Of a stretch of 64,000 nucleotides of DNA, positions 8,880 through 18,284 are shown in pieces; the stretch's first letter is position 1; each line of letters begins with the position of its first letter. Under the pieces are notes generated by a model. That model was not told the DNA's origin, made no database searches, and saw only the letters and a list, made by a program, of their open reading frames with translations. A program made the position numbers and the translations under genes. The stretch comes from Metallumcola ferriviriculae (GTDB lineage Bacteria > Bacillota > JADQBR01), in NCBI RefSeq assembly GCF_035573695.1, contig NZ_CP121694.1:2456501-2520500 (forward strand). Direction: 5' to 3'.

Positions 8880-9961
8880 TTATTTAATGAATAGCTTCCG
8901 GGGGAAATTTGCCAATGTTTCCGCACCCTTTTCAGTTACTACAAAAGCCTCACTAATTTCCACGCCGAAGTTATCAAACCACATACCCGGGATACAGTGA
9001 AATGCCATGTTTGGCTTTAAGACGGTTTTGTCACCAGGCCTAATACTGGCAGTGTGCTCGCCCCAATCTGGCGGGTAGTTAAGGCCGCAGGCATAGCCGA
9101 TACGGGATTCCTTCTCTAGGCCGTACTTTTTCAGCACGCCTCTCCATGCCGCTTCAACTTCTTCACAGGTTACACCGTTCTGGACATGGGAGAGTGATAA
9201 CGCTGATAGCAGCCGGCAATCTCAATAATCACCGCTTCGTCCTCTTTGTATTTCTGGTCGGTCCAAGTGAGATGCGGCGCCCCTGTTTGGTCGCCGGACG
9301 GCATCAGCGGAACAATTGCCGGATAGTCCCCGCCGAACTCCTTAGTGCCGCTAATTTGAGCTTGATAAATGGCAGCTGCGGCGTCGCATTGTCTCACGCC
9401 AACATCGACACTATCAATCGCCACCTGCATTGACTTTTCTACTATTCTTGCTGCTCGCTTCATAAAAGCAAGTTCATTATCTGATTTAATAATACGTACC
9501 CAATTTACGACGTTAGTCCCATCCTGAAATTTGGCGTCGGGAAGGCCGTATTGTAATCTTTCGTAGGCTTTAGCGGAAAAATAGTACGCATCCATTTCCA
9601 CACCAAATGTCTTTTTACCGGCGCCTTTCTTCTTCATAATGTCAGCTAAACGGTCCATAGGATGCTTAATAGTGCTCTGAACGTAATCATCGCTGTAGGA
9701 CAGAATGTTTTCGTCCTTAATCCAGGTAGTTACCTTGGCTCCTACCAGTGCGTCTTGATAACGGCCAAACCAAATGGGTTCCTCTTCATCAGCCATTACC
9801 ACCACCATTTGATGTACATAAAACGACCAAGAATTGTAACCAGTCAAATAACACATATTAGCGGGGTCAGCTACCAACAGAACATCGATTCCCTTTTGAC
9901 TCATGCTTTCCTTTACTTTCCGGAGTCTGTCCAGGTATTCCGTCTTTTCAAAGGACAACAT
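8880..9961 (-). pseudogene. M24-family hydrolase resembling ectoine hydrolase DoeA/EutD, frameshifted by an internal deletion
   Basis: The N-terminal part (ATG 9961) carries strings I associate with ectoine hydrolases: DPANMCYLTGYNSWSFYVHQ, DDYVQSTIKHPMDRLA and GGDYPAIVPLMPSG. It breaks off at YHSPMSRTV, then TAA. The C-terminal part continues in another frame from GVTCEEVEAAWRGVLKKYG through NYPPDWGEHTASIRPGD to NFPRKLFIK. Comparison with the family suggests about 30 codons are missing at the join, out of frame. Both halves are otherwise well preserved, so the lesion looks recent. Intact relatives open the ectoine ring. The gene sits next to the TRAP genes, as in ectoine clusters. Confidence 0.85.
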
Positions 9962-10029
9962 TTTTTCCAAACCTCCCTGTTAAAGTATATTTGAATTACT
10001 TAAATTATAAATAAAGGCCATGCCCTTAT

Positions 10030-11205
10030 TTACCCCTCAAAAAATGCCAATGCTGTTCTCAAATGCATCTCCAATCCAGTGGCTAAAGTGTCTTCATCTA
10101 TGTTGAAACACGGGTGATGGTGCGGATAATTCGTTCCTTTTTCCTTATTGCCCGTACCTACAAAATAGAATGCACTGGGTATCCGTCTGCTGAACTCCGC
10201 AAAATCATCCCCGGCCATCACCAGTTCGGATACGACACTGCCGGGCGAGCCAAGGGTCTCTTCAGCAGCAGCAGCAACAATCTTCGCCATACCGACGTCA
10301 TTAATAATGGCGGGATTGCTGGGAATGTAGGTCAGCTTGTATTGCGCACCCATAGTAGTACAAACACTGCTTACTATTTCTTCGAATTTATTCTGAAGCC
10401 ACCTCTTACCTTCATCCTCGTTTTCATACAAGAACCTGATGGTACCGCCCATTTGCACCTGCTCCGGGATAATATTTCGTCCGGTTCCACCGTTTATCTT
10501 GCCAAACATTATGGTAGTCGGCTGCCGGGCATCCACCAACCTGGTTTGAATTACCTGCATGTTTTGCACAATTTGGCAGGCAGCCATGATCGGGTCTACA
10601 GCCGTTTGCGGGGTGGAGGTGTGACCACCCTTACCAATAATGGTCAGTTCAAATTCTTCACAAGCCGCCATCACCGGCCCCGGAACCACGCCAATTTTCC
10701 CACTGTCAATCGGCGCCCACAGATGCAGGCCCAAAGCAGCATCTACAGCCGGGTTTGTCAGGACACCTTCGTTAATCATAGCCATTGCTCCGGCCGTTTC
10801 TTCACAAGGTTCAAAGATAAACTTAATGTTACCCTTGATTAGCTCCTTGTGTTTCGCTAAAATTTTCGCTGCCACCAGCAGAATGGCAGTATGACCATCA
10901 TGCCCGCAAGCATGTGATGCTCCTTGATAGACAGACTTGAAGGGCAATTCCGTCATTTCCTGAACCGCCAGCGCATCAATATCAGCGCGAAGCATCAACG
11001 TTCGTCCCGAAGCACTACCTTTAAGTAATCCAACCACCCCTGTTTTAGCCACCTTTGCGGCCTCTATACCCAAGTCCTTAAGATACTGCACAATAATGTC
11101 AGAAGTCCGATATTCCTCAAACCCCAATTCAGGATGTTTGTGAAAATCTCTTCGTAATGCTACCAATTCATCAAAATGGCTTGTTACCTCCCGACTTATA
11201 TCCAC
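10030..11205 (-). CDS. M20-family metallo-amidohydrolase (N-acyl amino acid deacylase)
   Basis: This is a 391-residue zinc hydrolase of the IAA-amino-acid/hippurate hydrolase subgroup. It removes an acyl group from an amino acid. Metal-binding motifs are visible: HKHPELGFEE, SHACGHDGHTAILL, the glutamate motif EPCEET, HLWAP and the C-terminal YPHHHPCFNID. The dimerisation domain lies around residues 180-290 (GKGGHTSTP). The GTG at 11205 follows GGGGGAAG at 6 nt. In an ectoine-type pathway it could replace the usual AstE-type DoeB deacetylase acting on N-acetyl-diaminobutyrate. This is inference from position; a peptide or acyl amino acid is equally possible. Confidence 0.88.
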   Translation of the reverse strand: MDISREVTSHFDELVALRRDFHKHPELGFEEYRTSDIIVQYLKDLGIEAAKVAKTGVVGLLKGSASGRTLMLRADIDALAVQEMTELPFKSVYQGASHACGHDGHTAILLVAAKILAKHKELIKGNIKFIFEPCEETAGAMAMINEGVLTNPAVDAALGLHLWAPIDSGKIGVVPGPVMAACEEFELTIIGKGGHTSTPQTAVDPIMAACQIVQNMQVIQTRLVDARQPTTIMFGKINGGTGRNIIPEQVQMGGTIRFLYENEDEGKRWLQNKFEEIVSSVCTTMGAQYKLTYIPSNPAIINDVGMAKIVAAAAEETLGSPGSVVSELVMAGDDFAEFSRRIPSAFYFVGTGNKEKGTNYPHHHPCFNIDEDTLATGLEMHLRTALAFFEG

Positions 11206-11321
11206 GGTTCTTCCCCCTAAAATCTTTAGCATTACAATTCCGTTCTGCTTAAAGTAGTTTTATTAAAGATTAGACAGGACTATTTTTTCTAGACAAATTT
11301 CGCTTGATAATACATCGGCTG

Positions 11322-12053
11322 CTACATAAAGCCGGTAAATGGCCGCTTAATCAAAGCAGTGTATACATAGTTAATCATCGTAACATAATCAAAAACCGGA
11401 AGATTGACTGCCTTTTGCACTGCTGCACCATAAGGTGGCAGCATGCTGCATTCCAGCAAGATTGCCTTAACCTTAGGGTCTTGAGCCGTTAATTCTCGAG
11501 ACGCTGATACAACTTCCTGCTCAATTTTTTCCGCATCCAGCGTTCCTGTTTCTATAATTGCAGCCTGGTGGAAGTTTTTCTTATCCTCCAGCCCTTTAAT
11601 GCTAATGGGAATATCCTCAGTGACACCAACAGCATTAAGTAGGGTGCTGTTAAATGAGCCCGAATTTGCTACGATTATGCCTACCTTTTCATCCCTTTTA
11701 AGCATGCGGGAAATAAAAGGCACCTGCAGTAAGCTTGACAAAAACACCGGCACCTCAAGCTCGTTAGCCAACTGTTGTTGATAAAGAGCCATGTAACCGC
11801 AATCACCGGTTACGGCTTTTACCCCTTCATTTACCAATTCCCTGCCGGCTTCCATTAATGAATCAAGCACCGTCAAGTCATGATTAAAAATCCTCTCAGC
11901 AGTAAACCCCTTGACCACCTTATAACGAACAGGAAAAGAATAAGTAGACGCATTACCCACATCTCCGGGAATAAAGGGTGCGAAGGTATCGAGAAGCAGT
12001 ACCCCGATTGCCTCCCCGTAACTTACCTGGCCTGGTCTTGCTTCATAAATCAT
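11322..12053 (-). CDS. Asp/Glu racemase-superfamily protein
   Basis: This 243-residue protein has the two pseudo-symmetric cysteine motifs of the aspartate/glutamate/hydantoin racemase and arylmalonate decarboxylase superfamily: AVTGDCGYMALYQ and ILLECSMLPPYGAAV. Both catalytic cysteines are present. The ATG at 12053 follows GGAGGAGAAACTG; upstream in-frame starts overlap the next gene. Ectoine clusters in proteobacteria contain a member of this superfamily (EutA) next to a threonine-dehydratase-like EutB, as here. The substrate is not known; racemisation or epimerisation of the released amino acid is a reasonable guess. Confidence 0.75.
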   Translation of the reverse strand: MIYEARPGQVSYGEAIGVLLLDTFAPFIPGDVGNASTYSFPVRYKVVKGFTAERIFNHDLTVLDSLMEAGRELVNEGVKAVTGDCGYMALYQQQLANELEVPVFLSSLLQVPFISRMLKRDEKVGIIVANSGSFNSTLLNAVGVTEDIPISIKGLEDKKNFHQAAIIETGTLDAEKIEQEVVSASRELTAQDPKVKAILLECSMLPPYGAAVQKAVNLPVFDYVTMINYVYTALIKRPFTGFM

Positions 12054-12114
12054 CAGTTTCTCCTCCATTTTGCTGCTGTGGCTCACAACCCATTTTATTT
12101 GGAGCGATGTGTCA

Positions 12115-13110
12115 TTATAGGTACGGCTGGGTTGCGTCAATAAATGCTTCAGCATCAACGTTTCTTCCCGAGATAATCAACGCCGCCCTACTGCCGGGGG
12201 ATATCACTTTCTTCTCCCTCAGCGCGGCTACACAGGTAGCGGATGCGCCCTCTGCCACTAGGCGGTGCCATTTAAAAAGGTGTGCCATGCCGTCTGCAAT
12301 AGCGCTTTCGGAGACAAGCACGGTATCATCTACATACTGCCGAACCATCGGGAAGCTATATTGATTATTTGCACCGATACCGCCTAGCAGACTGTCAGCC
12401 AGCGTATCCACTTCATCCAGCACCACCGGTTTACCCTGCCGAATGCTGTGATACATTACTGCCCCCTCCTGCATGGAAACGCCAATGGTACGAATGTTTG
12501 CATCAGTGGCTTTAAGCGCCAAAGCCACCCCCGCTATTAATCCTCCGCCCGACAGCGGCACAACTACCGTATCCAAACCGGGGCAATCCTCAATTAATTC
12601 CAAGCCAATGGTTCCTTGTCCGGCAATTACATGCGGGTCATCAAAAGGTTCTATCACGCTAAGACCCTTTGCCGCAGCTAATTTATAACAGTACTCTCCG
12701 GCTTCATCCTGACTAATACCACTTATTTTTAAAATAGCCCCCATGCTCATCAGCGCCTTGACCTTGGCTTGAGGTACCCGGTTAGAAATAAATACGTAAG
12801 CCGGGATGCCCAGTTGTTTGGCAATATACGATACCGCCAGGCCGTGGTTGCCGGTGGAATATGTCGCTACCCCCCGCCGCTGCTGATCTATGGTCAGACT
12901 CAAAATTTTATTGGCAGCTCCACGAATTTTGAAAGCTCCGATTGGTTGATAGAGCTCTAATTTCAGATAAATTTCTGCATCAAATTCCTCTGATAACTCC
13001 GGGCACCGAACTAACGGTGTGCGTACCACACTGCCGCTGATTCTGCTGCGCGCAGCCCATACATCACGAATACCCGGAAGTTTCCCCATTGAATTCTCGC
13101 CGTTTGTCAT
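12115..13110 (-). CDS. Threonine dehydratase-like PLP enzyme (EutB-like)
   Basis: This 331-residue fold-type II PLP enzyme lacks the C-terminal ACT domain, like catabolic serine/threonine dehydratases and EutB. The PLP lysine motif is YQPIGAFKIRGAANK. The phosphate loop is PLSGGGLIAGVA and the substrate loop is STGNHGLAVSY. The expected reaction is elimination of water or ammonia to give an enamine and then a 2-oxo acid, consistent with the nearby RidA. The ATG at 13110 is 6 nt after GGAGGGAGG; an ATG at 13116 touches the ribosome site. It lies between the racemase-like gene and ridA in one orientation. Confidence 0.88.
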   Translation of the reverse strand: MTNGENSMGKLPGIRDVWAARSRISGSVVRTPLVRCPELSEEFDAEIYLKLELYQPIGAFKIRGAANKILSLTIDQQRRGVATYSTGNHGLAVSYIAKQLGIPAYVFISNRVPQAKVKALMSMGAILKISGISQDEAGEYCYKLAAAKGLSVIEPFDDPHVIAGQGTIGLELIEDCPGLDTVVVPLSGGGLIAGVALALKATDANIRTIGVSMQEGAVMYHSIRQGKPVVLDEVDTLADSLLGGIGANNQYSFPMVRQYVDDTVLVSESAIADGMAHLFKWHRLVAEGASATCVAALREKKVISPGSRAALIISGRNVDAEAFIDATQPYL

Positions 13111-13207
13111 ATCCATCCTCCCTCCGCAGTGGCTTACACTACCTGTTGTCCAACAAGCCTAAGCAGAGAATAGAAGCAATTTAAACATGCATATCAGTTT
13201 CAACATT

Positions 13208-13597
13208 CTACAATTTATCTAGCATGGCAATTACATCAATTTCCACAAGAGAACCGCCGGGAATACCACTTTCTACCGTAGTTCTGGCCGGAGCTGGAAT
13301 GTTAAAGTACTGCTTATAAACTTCGTTATAACCGTCAAAATCATTAATGTCCGCCAAGTGAGCACCAACCTTAACCACATCATCCATAGTGCAGTGCGCT
13401 GCGGCCAGGATGTTCTTGATATTTTCCATCACCTGTTTGGTCTGTACTTTTATATCGCCTTCCACCAACTCATCAGTACCGGGCTTTTCCGGGGTTTGGC
13501 CGCTGACAAATACAAACTGACCACATTTGACAGCCGGGCTGTATGCACCCGCCGGCACCGGCGCGTTTTCGGGATAAATACGTGTTTTATCTACCAT
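13208..13597 (-). CDS. ridA: RidA/YjgF/YER057c enamine-imine deaminase
   Basis: At 129 residues this is full length for the family, with the signature region ARTTVESGIPGGSLVEIDVIA (the conserved Arg and Glu are present) and QTPEKPG. RidA hydrolyses reactive 2-aminoacrylate-type enamines released by PLP dehydratases. Its place directly after a dehydratase gene supports joint function. The ATG at 13597 has AAAGGAG upstream. It may be one operon with the genes to its left. Confidence 0.93.
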   Translation of the reverse strand: MVDKTRIYPENAPVPAGAYSPAVKCGQFVFVSGQTPEKPGTDELVEGDIKVQTKQVMENIKNILAAAHCTMDDVVKVGAHLADINDFDGYNEVYKQYFNIPAPARTTVESGIPGGSLVEIDVIAMLDKL

Positions 13598-13640
13598 TTC
13601 TTTCTCAACTCCTTTGATGAAATCTTCGCTGCCCTTTTAC

Positions 13641-14456
13641 CTATTCAATACGGGCAGCTGCAGTTTCCCCGCTGGCACGTTCATGACCTAAATGAGCGGA
13701 AATCTTTTTAGTAACTTCTCGCAAATCATCTTTTATTTCCATGATTTTAGAAAAGCTCATCCGAAAGGAAGGACCAGTAACACTTATCGCCGCTACAATT
13801 TGACCGTTATAATTGCGGATTGGCATGGAAATACAGGATAGGCCAAAACAAAATTCCTCATTATCAATTGCGTACCCCTGTTCCCGCACTTTTTCCAATT
13901 CCTTAATGAACGCATCCGGTGAAGTAATTGTCTGGTTGGTATGGGCCTGCATTTCGCTTCCGAGAAGCGCTCTGACCTGCTGCTCATCCATCTCCGAAGT
14001 AAGCACTTTCCCTAAAGCCGTAGGATGTATCGGTTCTCGGGTACCTACCTCCAAGCTTGCTCTCAAAGCAGTTTCCGGGTTAACCTTAGAAATAATTACT
14101 ACCCCGTCACCCACTCTTACTCCCACATTCACTGTCTCCCCGTGCTTATCACACAAACCCTGCAAATCAGCAGCATCAATATTATTGAGACTACGCTGAT
14201 GCGGGACGGATGCTCCCAATTCAAATAAACGCCAGCTGAGCCGGTATTTATTTGCGGGGGTTTTTTCAACATAGCGGTATCCTGCCAGCGTATCCAAAAT
14301 TCTGTGGATAGTGCTCTTACCTATGCCCAGCCTTTTACTCAGTTCAGTAACTCCAAGCCCCTCTCCACCGTCAACTTTTGATAATATTTCTACGATATCC
14401 AGGGCCTTTTCTAAAGTCTGTACCGGGTATTTGGGGCTATGGGAATTTGAAGGCAT
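13641..14456 (-). CDS. IclR-family transcriptional regulator
   Basis: This 271-residue regulator has an N-terminal winged helix (ALDIVEILSKVDGGEGLGVTE, LSKRLGIGKSTIHRILDTL) and the C-terminal IclR effector domain (TALGKVLTSEMDEQQ; CISMPIRNYNGQIVAAISVTGP). The ATG at 14456 follows AGGTG. IclR proteins commonly control the catabolic genes they adjoin and respond to a small organic acid or amino-acid intermediate, so it is the likely regulator of the 5.7-13.6 kb catabolic genes. No clear operator was identified. Confidence 0.9.
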   Translation of the reverse strand: MPSNSHSPKYPVQTLEKALDIVEILSKVDGGEGLGVTELSKRLGIGKSTIHRILDTLAGYRYVEKTPANKYRLSWRLFELGASVPHQRSLNNIDAADLQGLCDKHGETVNVGVRVGDGVVIISKVNPETALRASLEVGTREPIHPTALGKVLTSEMDEQQVRALLGSEMQAHTNQTITSPDAFIKELEKVREQGYAIDNEEFCFGLSCISMPIRNYNGQIVAAISVTGPSFRMSFSKIMEIKDDLREVTKKISAHLGHERASGETAAARIE

Positions 14457-14591
14457 TTTTTTCACCTACCATTCTTGTTCTGTTATACAGAACTGTATTG
14501 TACTATTTATGACAATATTTCGACAAATGCATAGCAAACCCTTTTAATTGTTGAAAAGATTCAAAATACTTTTTTTGAGGGGGAGCCGGTT

Positions 14592-15827
14592 TTAGACCCA
14601 GCCCCTCATTTTTACTGCCGCACTGATCTTACGCAGAGCATTAATCCAGGCAGCGACACGTAAAGGTACATCAAATTCCTTAGCTGCAGCGATGGTTTCC
14701 CGATAAGCAGTCAGCATTCTTCCGTTTAATTTCTCTTTTACCTTATCCATGCTCCAATAATCATCAGTCAACCCTTGGATGCGCTCAAAGTGACAGGCAA
14801 TCGCGCCGCCTACATTGGTAACAACGTCCGGAACAATCATAATTCCTTTTTCCAAGAGAATTTTTTCCGCTGCAGTAGTCACCGGTCCGTTGGCACATTC
14901 TGCTATTAACTTCGCTTTAATACGGTCAGCATTTTCATCGTTAATGACACTCTGTACCGCGGCGGGAGCCAAGAGGTCCACGTCCATTTCCAGCAGTTCC
15001 TCATTGGAAATAGGCTTGGTACCGGCAAAGTCCACCACATAACCAGTTTCCTCTACGTGCTGCTCCAATGCGGCAATATCGATACCCTCGGCATTATAGA
15101 CAGCACCCTTAATATCGCTGACAGCTACCACTTTGAAACCCGCATCAAAGAGCAGTCTTGCGGCAGTGGCACCAACCTGGCCAAATCCCTGTACAGCTAC
15201 GGTGCATCCTACTTCCAACCCCGCATCTCTAACCGCTTCCATCATCACATAGAAGGCGCCCAGACCGGTAGCTTCGTGGCTGCCGACGGTACCATTTACT
15301 TCCGCCGGCTTATCATTAATAGCCGCTGGGCTATGGAAACCCATTATTTCCTCGTACTCATCCAGCATCCATGCTTGAGTCTGCGCACTGGTACCGATAT
15401 CCGCACCGGGCACATCCACCCAAGCACCCTTCAAAGGCAGCTTGCGCATATAGGCTCTGGTAAGTCTTTCTAATTCCCATTTGCTCATCGCGGACGGGTC
15501 ACAGATGATGCCGCCCTTGCCGCCGCCGGCAGGAATACCTCCTACGGCGTGCTTGATAGTCATCCAAAGAGCCAGGGCTTTTACTTCGTCTATAGTAAGG
15601 TTAGGCATAAAGCGGGTGCCGTCTTTTACCGGACCTAAAGCATCGTTACAGTGCACCCGGTAGGCAGTAAAAATTTCCACTTCGCCGTTATCCATACGCA
15701 TGGGAATGGTGAATTCCATAATCCGCTTGGGCTTGCTTAGCAGTTCAATCACCTTGGGGTCGATGCCGCCTTTTTCGCCGGCACTGCGCAGTGTGTTTAA
15801 GGCAGTTTCAAAAGGATTTCTACTCAT
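14592..15827 (-). CDS. Glutamate dehydrogenase (Glu/Leu/Phe/Val dehydrogenase family)
   Basis: This 411-residue NAD(P)-dependent dehydrogenase interconverts glutamate and 2-oxoglutarate plus ammonia. Visible motifs are the catalytic-lysine region GGIPAGGGKGGIICDP, the substrate region WVDVPGADIGTSAQTQAWM, the Rossmann loop VAVQGFGQVGATAARLLFDAG and the C-terminal IVPDVVTNVGGAIACHFE. GGAGGG precedes the ATG. Its position beside amino-acid catabolism genes suggests a role in disposing of amino groups during fermentation. Substrate preference within the family (Glu versus Leu/Val) cannot be fixed by eye. Confidence 0.93.
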   Translation of the reverse strand: MSRNPFETALNTLRSAGEKGGIDPKVIELLSKPKRIMEFTIPMRMDNGEVEIFTAYRVHCNDALGPVKDGTRFMPNLTIDEVKALALWMTIKHAVGGIPAGGGKGGIICDPSAMSKWELERLTRAYMRKLPLKGAWVDVPGADIGTSAQTQAWMLDEYEEIMGFHSPAAINDKPAEVNGTVGSHEATGLGAFYVMMEAVRDAGLEVGCTVAVQGFGQVGATAARLLFDAGFKVVAVSDIKGAVYNAEGIDIAALEQHVEETGYVVDFAGTKPISNEELLEMDVDLLAPAAVQSVINDENADRIKAKLIAECANGPVTTAAEKILLEKGIMIVPDVVTNVGGAIACHFERIQGLTDDYWSMDKVKEKLNGRMLTAYRETIAAAKEFDVPLRVAAWINALRKISAAVKMRGWV

Positions 15828-15930
15828 TGTTTCTTCCCTCCATTTTGTATATTTATCTTCATTATTACAAGCAGTTTAAGGATACAAGAGAGGAGCCACG
15901 AATTGCGACTCCTTCAACTGTGCCCGTCTA

Positions 15931-16881
15931 TTACGGCCGCGGTATGGACAGATCATCTTTGTAGTCATTCATCACGATATCCTGACCACTGCGTTCAACC
16001 CATTCTAAGATAATCTGCGCTAATTTAATTCTAGTTCTGGCCAAATTCGGCCCGTATTCGGGGTTCTGAGCATCAACGTAAGTATTGTAAAGGTCAGCTT
16101 CAGATTTACCCGGTTCAATCTTGAAGTATACCGGCGCAGCAATACGAGCAATTTCTGCAGCTTCATGGTATCTCTGGAAGCCGCCCATGGATTCCACTAA
16201 GCTCATGTATACATCCAAGGGAACGTCCACGCCGCCCTGGCGGATGGAAGCAAGCATGGGCAATGTTAGGTCCGCCAATGGGTTAAAGCTGTCAGCACCA
16301 AGATTCTGCAGCAGCTTTCCGCCGGCAGCCGTACCGTGACCAGCAAATACAGATACCTTAAACTTAACATCCTTAGGAATGATTCCGTCTTCCCTTAAGC
16401 CGTTGAGAATTGTCAAAGCTCCCTCGTCTGTTACCAGAAAGCCGCGAACACCACATTCGATACATCTTTCAATCTCTCTCAAGTAGTTGTTGAGCATGTC
16501 ATGTCCCCGCAGTCTCATACCGGAAACATAGCCTTCAGGTGTTGAAAACTGTCTGCCGTTGTCCCAACCCCTGCTCACTACCGGATTAACTAACAGCTCC
16601 AAGTTATTGTCAGCACCGATTTGGGCAAAATATTTCAGTTCTTGATTATCCAGCAGAGTAGCACCTTTTACCAGTGAAATAACACGGTGTACAGTAATGT
16701 TTCTTTTTTCTGCTTCGTCAACCATTGCTTCTAAGCTGGCAGGGTTTTCAATACCGGAAATTTCAATTCTGGCATGCGCTCCGCCTTCAAAACGCTTGTC
16801 TGAAGATGGCAGGTCATACTTGTCCCGCACCGGAAACCCAGTTTTTTCGTTAAGATACTTTTCCCATTTTTCAAAAGACAT
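15931..16881 (-). CDS. U32 peptidase-like TIM-barrel protein
   Basis: This is a 316-residue protein beginning MSFEKWEKYLNEKTGFPVRDK. The ATG at 16881 has a strong GGAGG. The frame stays open to 16962, but that part is encoded by the intergenic repeat and is not real protein. The middle and C-terminal parts look like a TIM barrel (GVRGFLVTDEGALTILNGL; VSVFAGHGTAAGGKLLQNLG; PVYFKIEPGKSEADL) and resemble proteins annotated as U32-family peptidases. I do not see a firm catalytic signature. It lies just downstream of panB on the same strand, so the two may be co-transcribed. Confidence 0.55.
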   Translation of the reverse strand: MSFEKWEKYLNEKTGFPVRDKYDLPSSDKRFEGGAHARIEISGIENPASLEAMVDEAEKRNITVHRVISLVKGATLLDNQELKYFAQIGADNNLELLVNPVVSRGWDNGRQFSTPEGYVSGMRLRGHDMLNNYLREIERCIECGVRGFLVTDEGALTILNGLREDGIIPKDVKFKVSVFAGHGTAAGGKLLQNLGADSFNPLADLTLPMLASIRQGGVDVPLDVYMSLVESMGGFQRYHEAAEIARIAAPVYFKIEPGKSEADLYNTYVDAQNPEYGPNLARTRIKLAQIILEWVERSGQDIVMNDYKDDLSIPRP

Positions 16882-16910
16882 TTTAAATATTCCTCCATTC
16901 GTTTTATGTT

Positions 16911-16977
16911 GGGGTGTCAGGCACCAATAAGTGACAAATAAGTGACAAACGGTGTCAGGCACCCATAAGTGACACTT
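16911..16977. repeat. Intergenic repeat, subfamily 2 (double-core copy)
   Basis: Two direct copies of GGTGTCAGGCACC, each followed by AATAAGTGACA or ATAAGTGACA, separated by one further AATAAGTGACA. It shares its core with the 47-bp family but has the other arm type. The copy lies between panB and the U32-like gene. Confidence 0.85.
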
Positions 16978-17000
16978 TTATAGCAAATATTACCCGTTAC

Positions 17001-17849
17001 TTACTCAAATTCTTTGAACAGGCTCTCGAAATCTTCGCCTTCTTTGACGTGGTAAACGTAATCGTCGTTGGGGAATTCTCCCTTTCTTACATCTTCAATA
17101 TATTCTTTAAAGGCTTCAACGGCGATTTCCGCGATATTGGCATATTTCTTCACAAATTTTGGCGTGAACGCTTGGAACATACCCAGCATGTCGCCACAGA
17201 TCAACAGTTGTCCATCGCACGGTTCACCGGCACCGATGGAATAAACAGGAATGTCCAGTTTTTTGGCTAGGAATTCAGTCAGTTCCGGCGGAATAGCTTC
17301 CACCAGGATCGCATAAGCTCCTGCTTCCTGAACCGCCAAGGCATCGTTAATCAAGTTCCTGGCTGTAACTACATCCCGGCCTGTTGCTCGGAAGCCGCCC
17401 AATTGACCGGAACTCTGCGGCGTCAGGCCGATGTGGCCGATAACCAGCATGCCGGCATCAACAATTGCCCGGATACGACTGGCAACACGTTGGCCGCCCT
17501 CCAGCTTGACACAGTCCACATCTGCTTCCTTATGAAAACGAACAGCATTCTCTACCGCGCCCTCATCGGAAATCTGATAAGAACCAAAAGGCATATCGCC
17601 TACTATCCATGTATTGGGTGCGCCGCGGCGTACTGCCTGGCAGTGAGAAATACAATCCTCCATGGTTACCGGAACGGTGCCATTATAACCAAGCACTACC
17701 ATCCCCAGAGAATCACCTACTAAAATCATGTCCATCCCTGCCTGTTCGGCAAAAGATGCCATAGGAAAATCATAGGCGGTAACCCATGTTGCCTTTTCCC
17801 CCTCCTTCTTCATCCGGATAAAGTCCAAGACGTTTTTCTTTTTTACCAT
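17001..17849 (-). CDS. panB: 3-methyl-2-oxobutanoate hydroxymethyltransferase (PanB)
   Basis: This 282-residue enzyme transfers a hydroxymethyl group from methylene-tetrahydrofolate to 2-oxoisovalerate, giving ketopantoate for CoA synthesis. The Mg-binding and catalytic residues are all present in their usual strings: VGDSLGMVVLGY, VGDMPFGSYQ, CVKLEGGQ and LVEAIPPELTEFLA, followed by SIGAGEPCDGQLLICGDMLG. No panC or panD is next to it. Its neighbours are amino-acid catabolism genes, which leaves open a specialised role, though the active site looks ordinary. Confidence 0.92.
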   Translation of the reverse strand: MVKKKNVLDFIRMKKEGEKATWVTAYDFPMASFAEQAGMDMILVGDSLGMVVLGYNGTVPVTMEDCISHCQAVRRGAPNTWIVGDMPFGSYQISDEGAVENAVRFHKEADVDCVKLEGGQRVASRIRAIVDAGMLVIGHIGLTPQSSGQLGGFRATGRDVVTARNLINDALAVQEAGAYAILVEAIPPELTEFLAKKLDIPVYSIGAGEPCDGQLLICGDMLGMFQAFTPKFVKKYANIAEIAVEAFKEYIEDVRKGEFPNDDYVYHVKEGEDFESLFKEFE

Positions 17850-18247
17850 TTGTATCCGCTCCTTCCTCTAACTTGAAAAATAATAGAACGTTTTTTCATT
17901 ATTAGGAACCTCCGGTCCCTTCCAATAAAAATACTTTCTCCAGCTTGCCACCTTCAACAAAATTTAGCAACGTATTTCTTGTCCTTGTTTATCATTTGGC
18001 GTTGCAATGTCGAAGTTTGTAGCCTTGTTGGCTTATTTATGCTCATTGTGAGCTTTCTACGTCTAATTATAATTTCCTGCTGGAATCTAATAATTTTTCT
18101 ATATTTTATTATGATGTATCACCTTTTAGAACAACTAACTATAATTCATGCATAAAATTGGTAGTTTCGGCTGTATTAGTGGCCCAAATGAAAAAATTTG
18201 CAAATTCGTTCTAGTATTTAGAACATAAGAAAGGCAAATTTCATCAA
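17850..18247. other. Gene-free stretch upstream of panB
   Basis: AT-rich spacer carrying the panB leader. It contains several short AT-rich inverted repeats and -10-like hexamers, but I see no convincing ORF, RNA gene or paired promoter. Confidence 0.4.
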
Positions 18248-18284
18248 AAAAACGCACAACGGGCACCTCCCGGCATGCGTTAAT
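18243..18284 (-). terminator. Intrinsic terminator of the UPF0173 hydrolase gene
   Basis: AACGCA/TGCGTT outer pairs with an inner GGG/CCC stem. On the minus strand they are followed by seven Ts. A second GC-rich hairpin (CCGGCCG/CGGCCGG, 18370-18396) between it and the gene has no T-run. Confidence 0.75.

Noticed and set aside
16882-16962. N-terminal extension of the U32-like protein
   Set aside because: It is translated intergenic repeat; the strong ribosome site is at the ATG at 16881.
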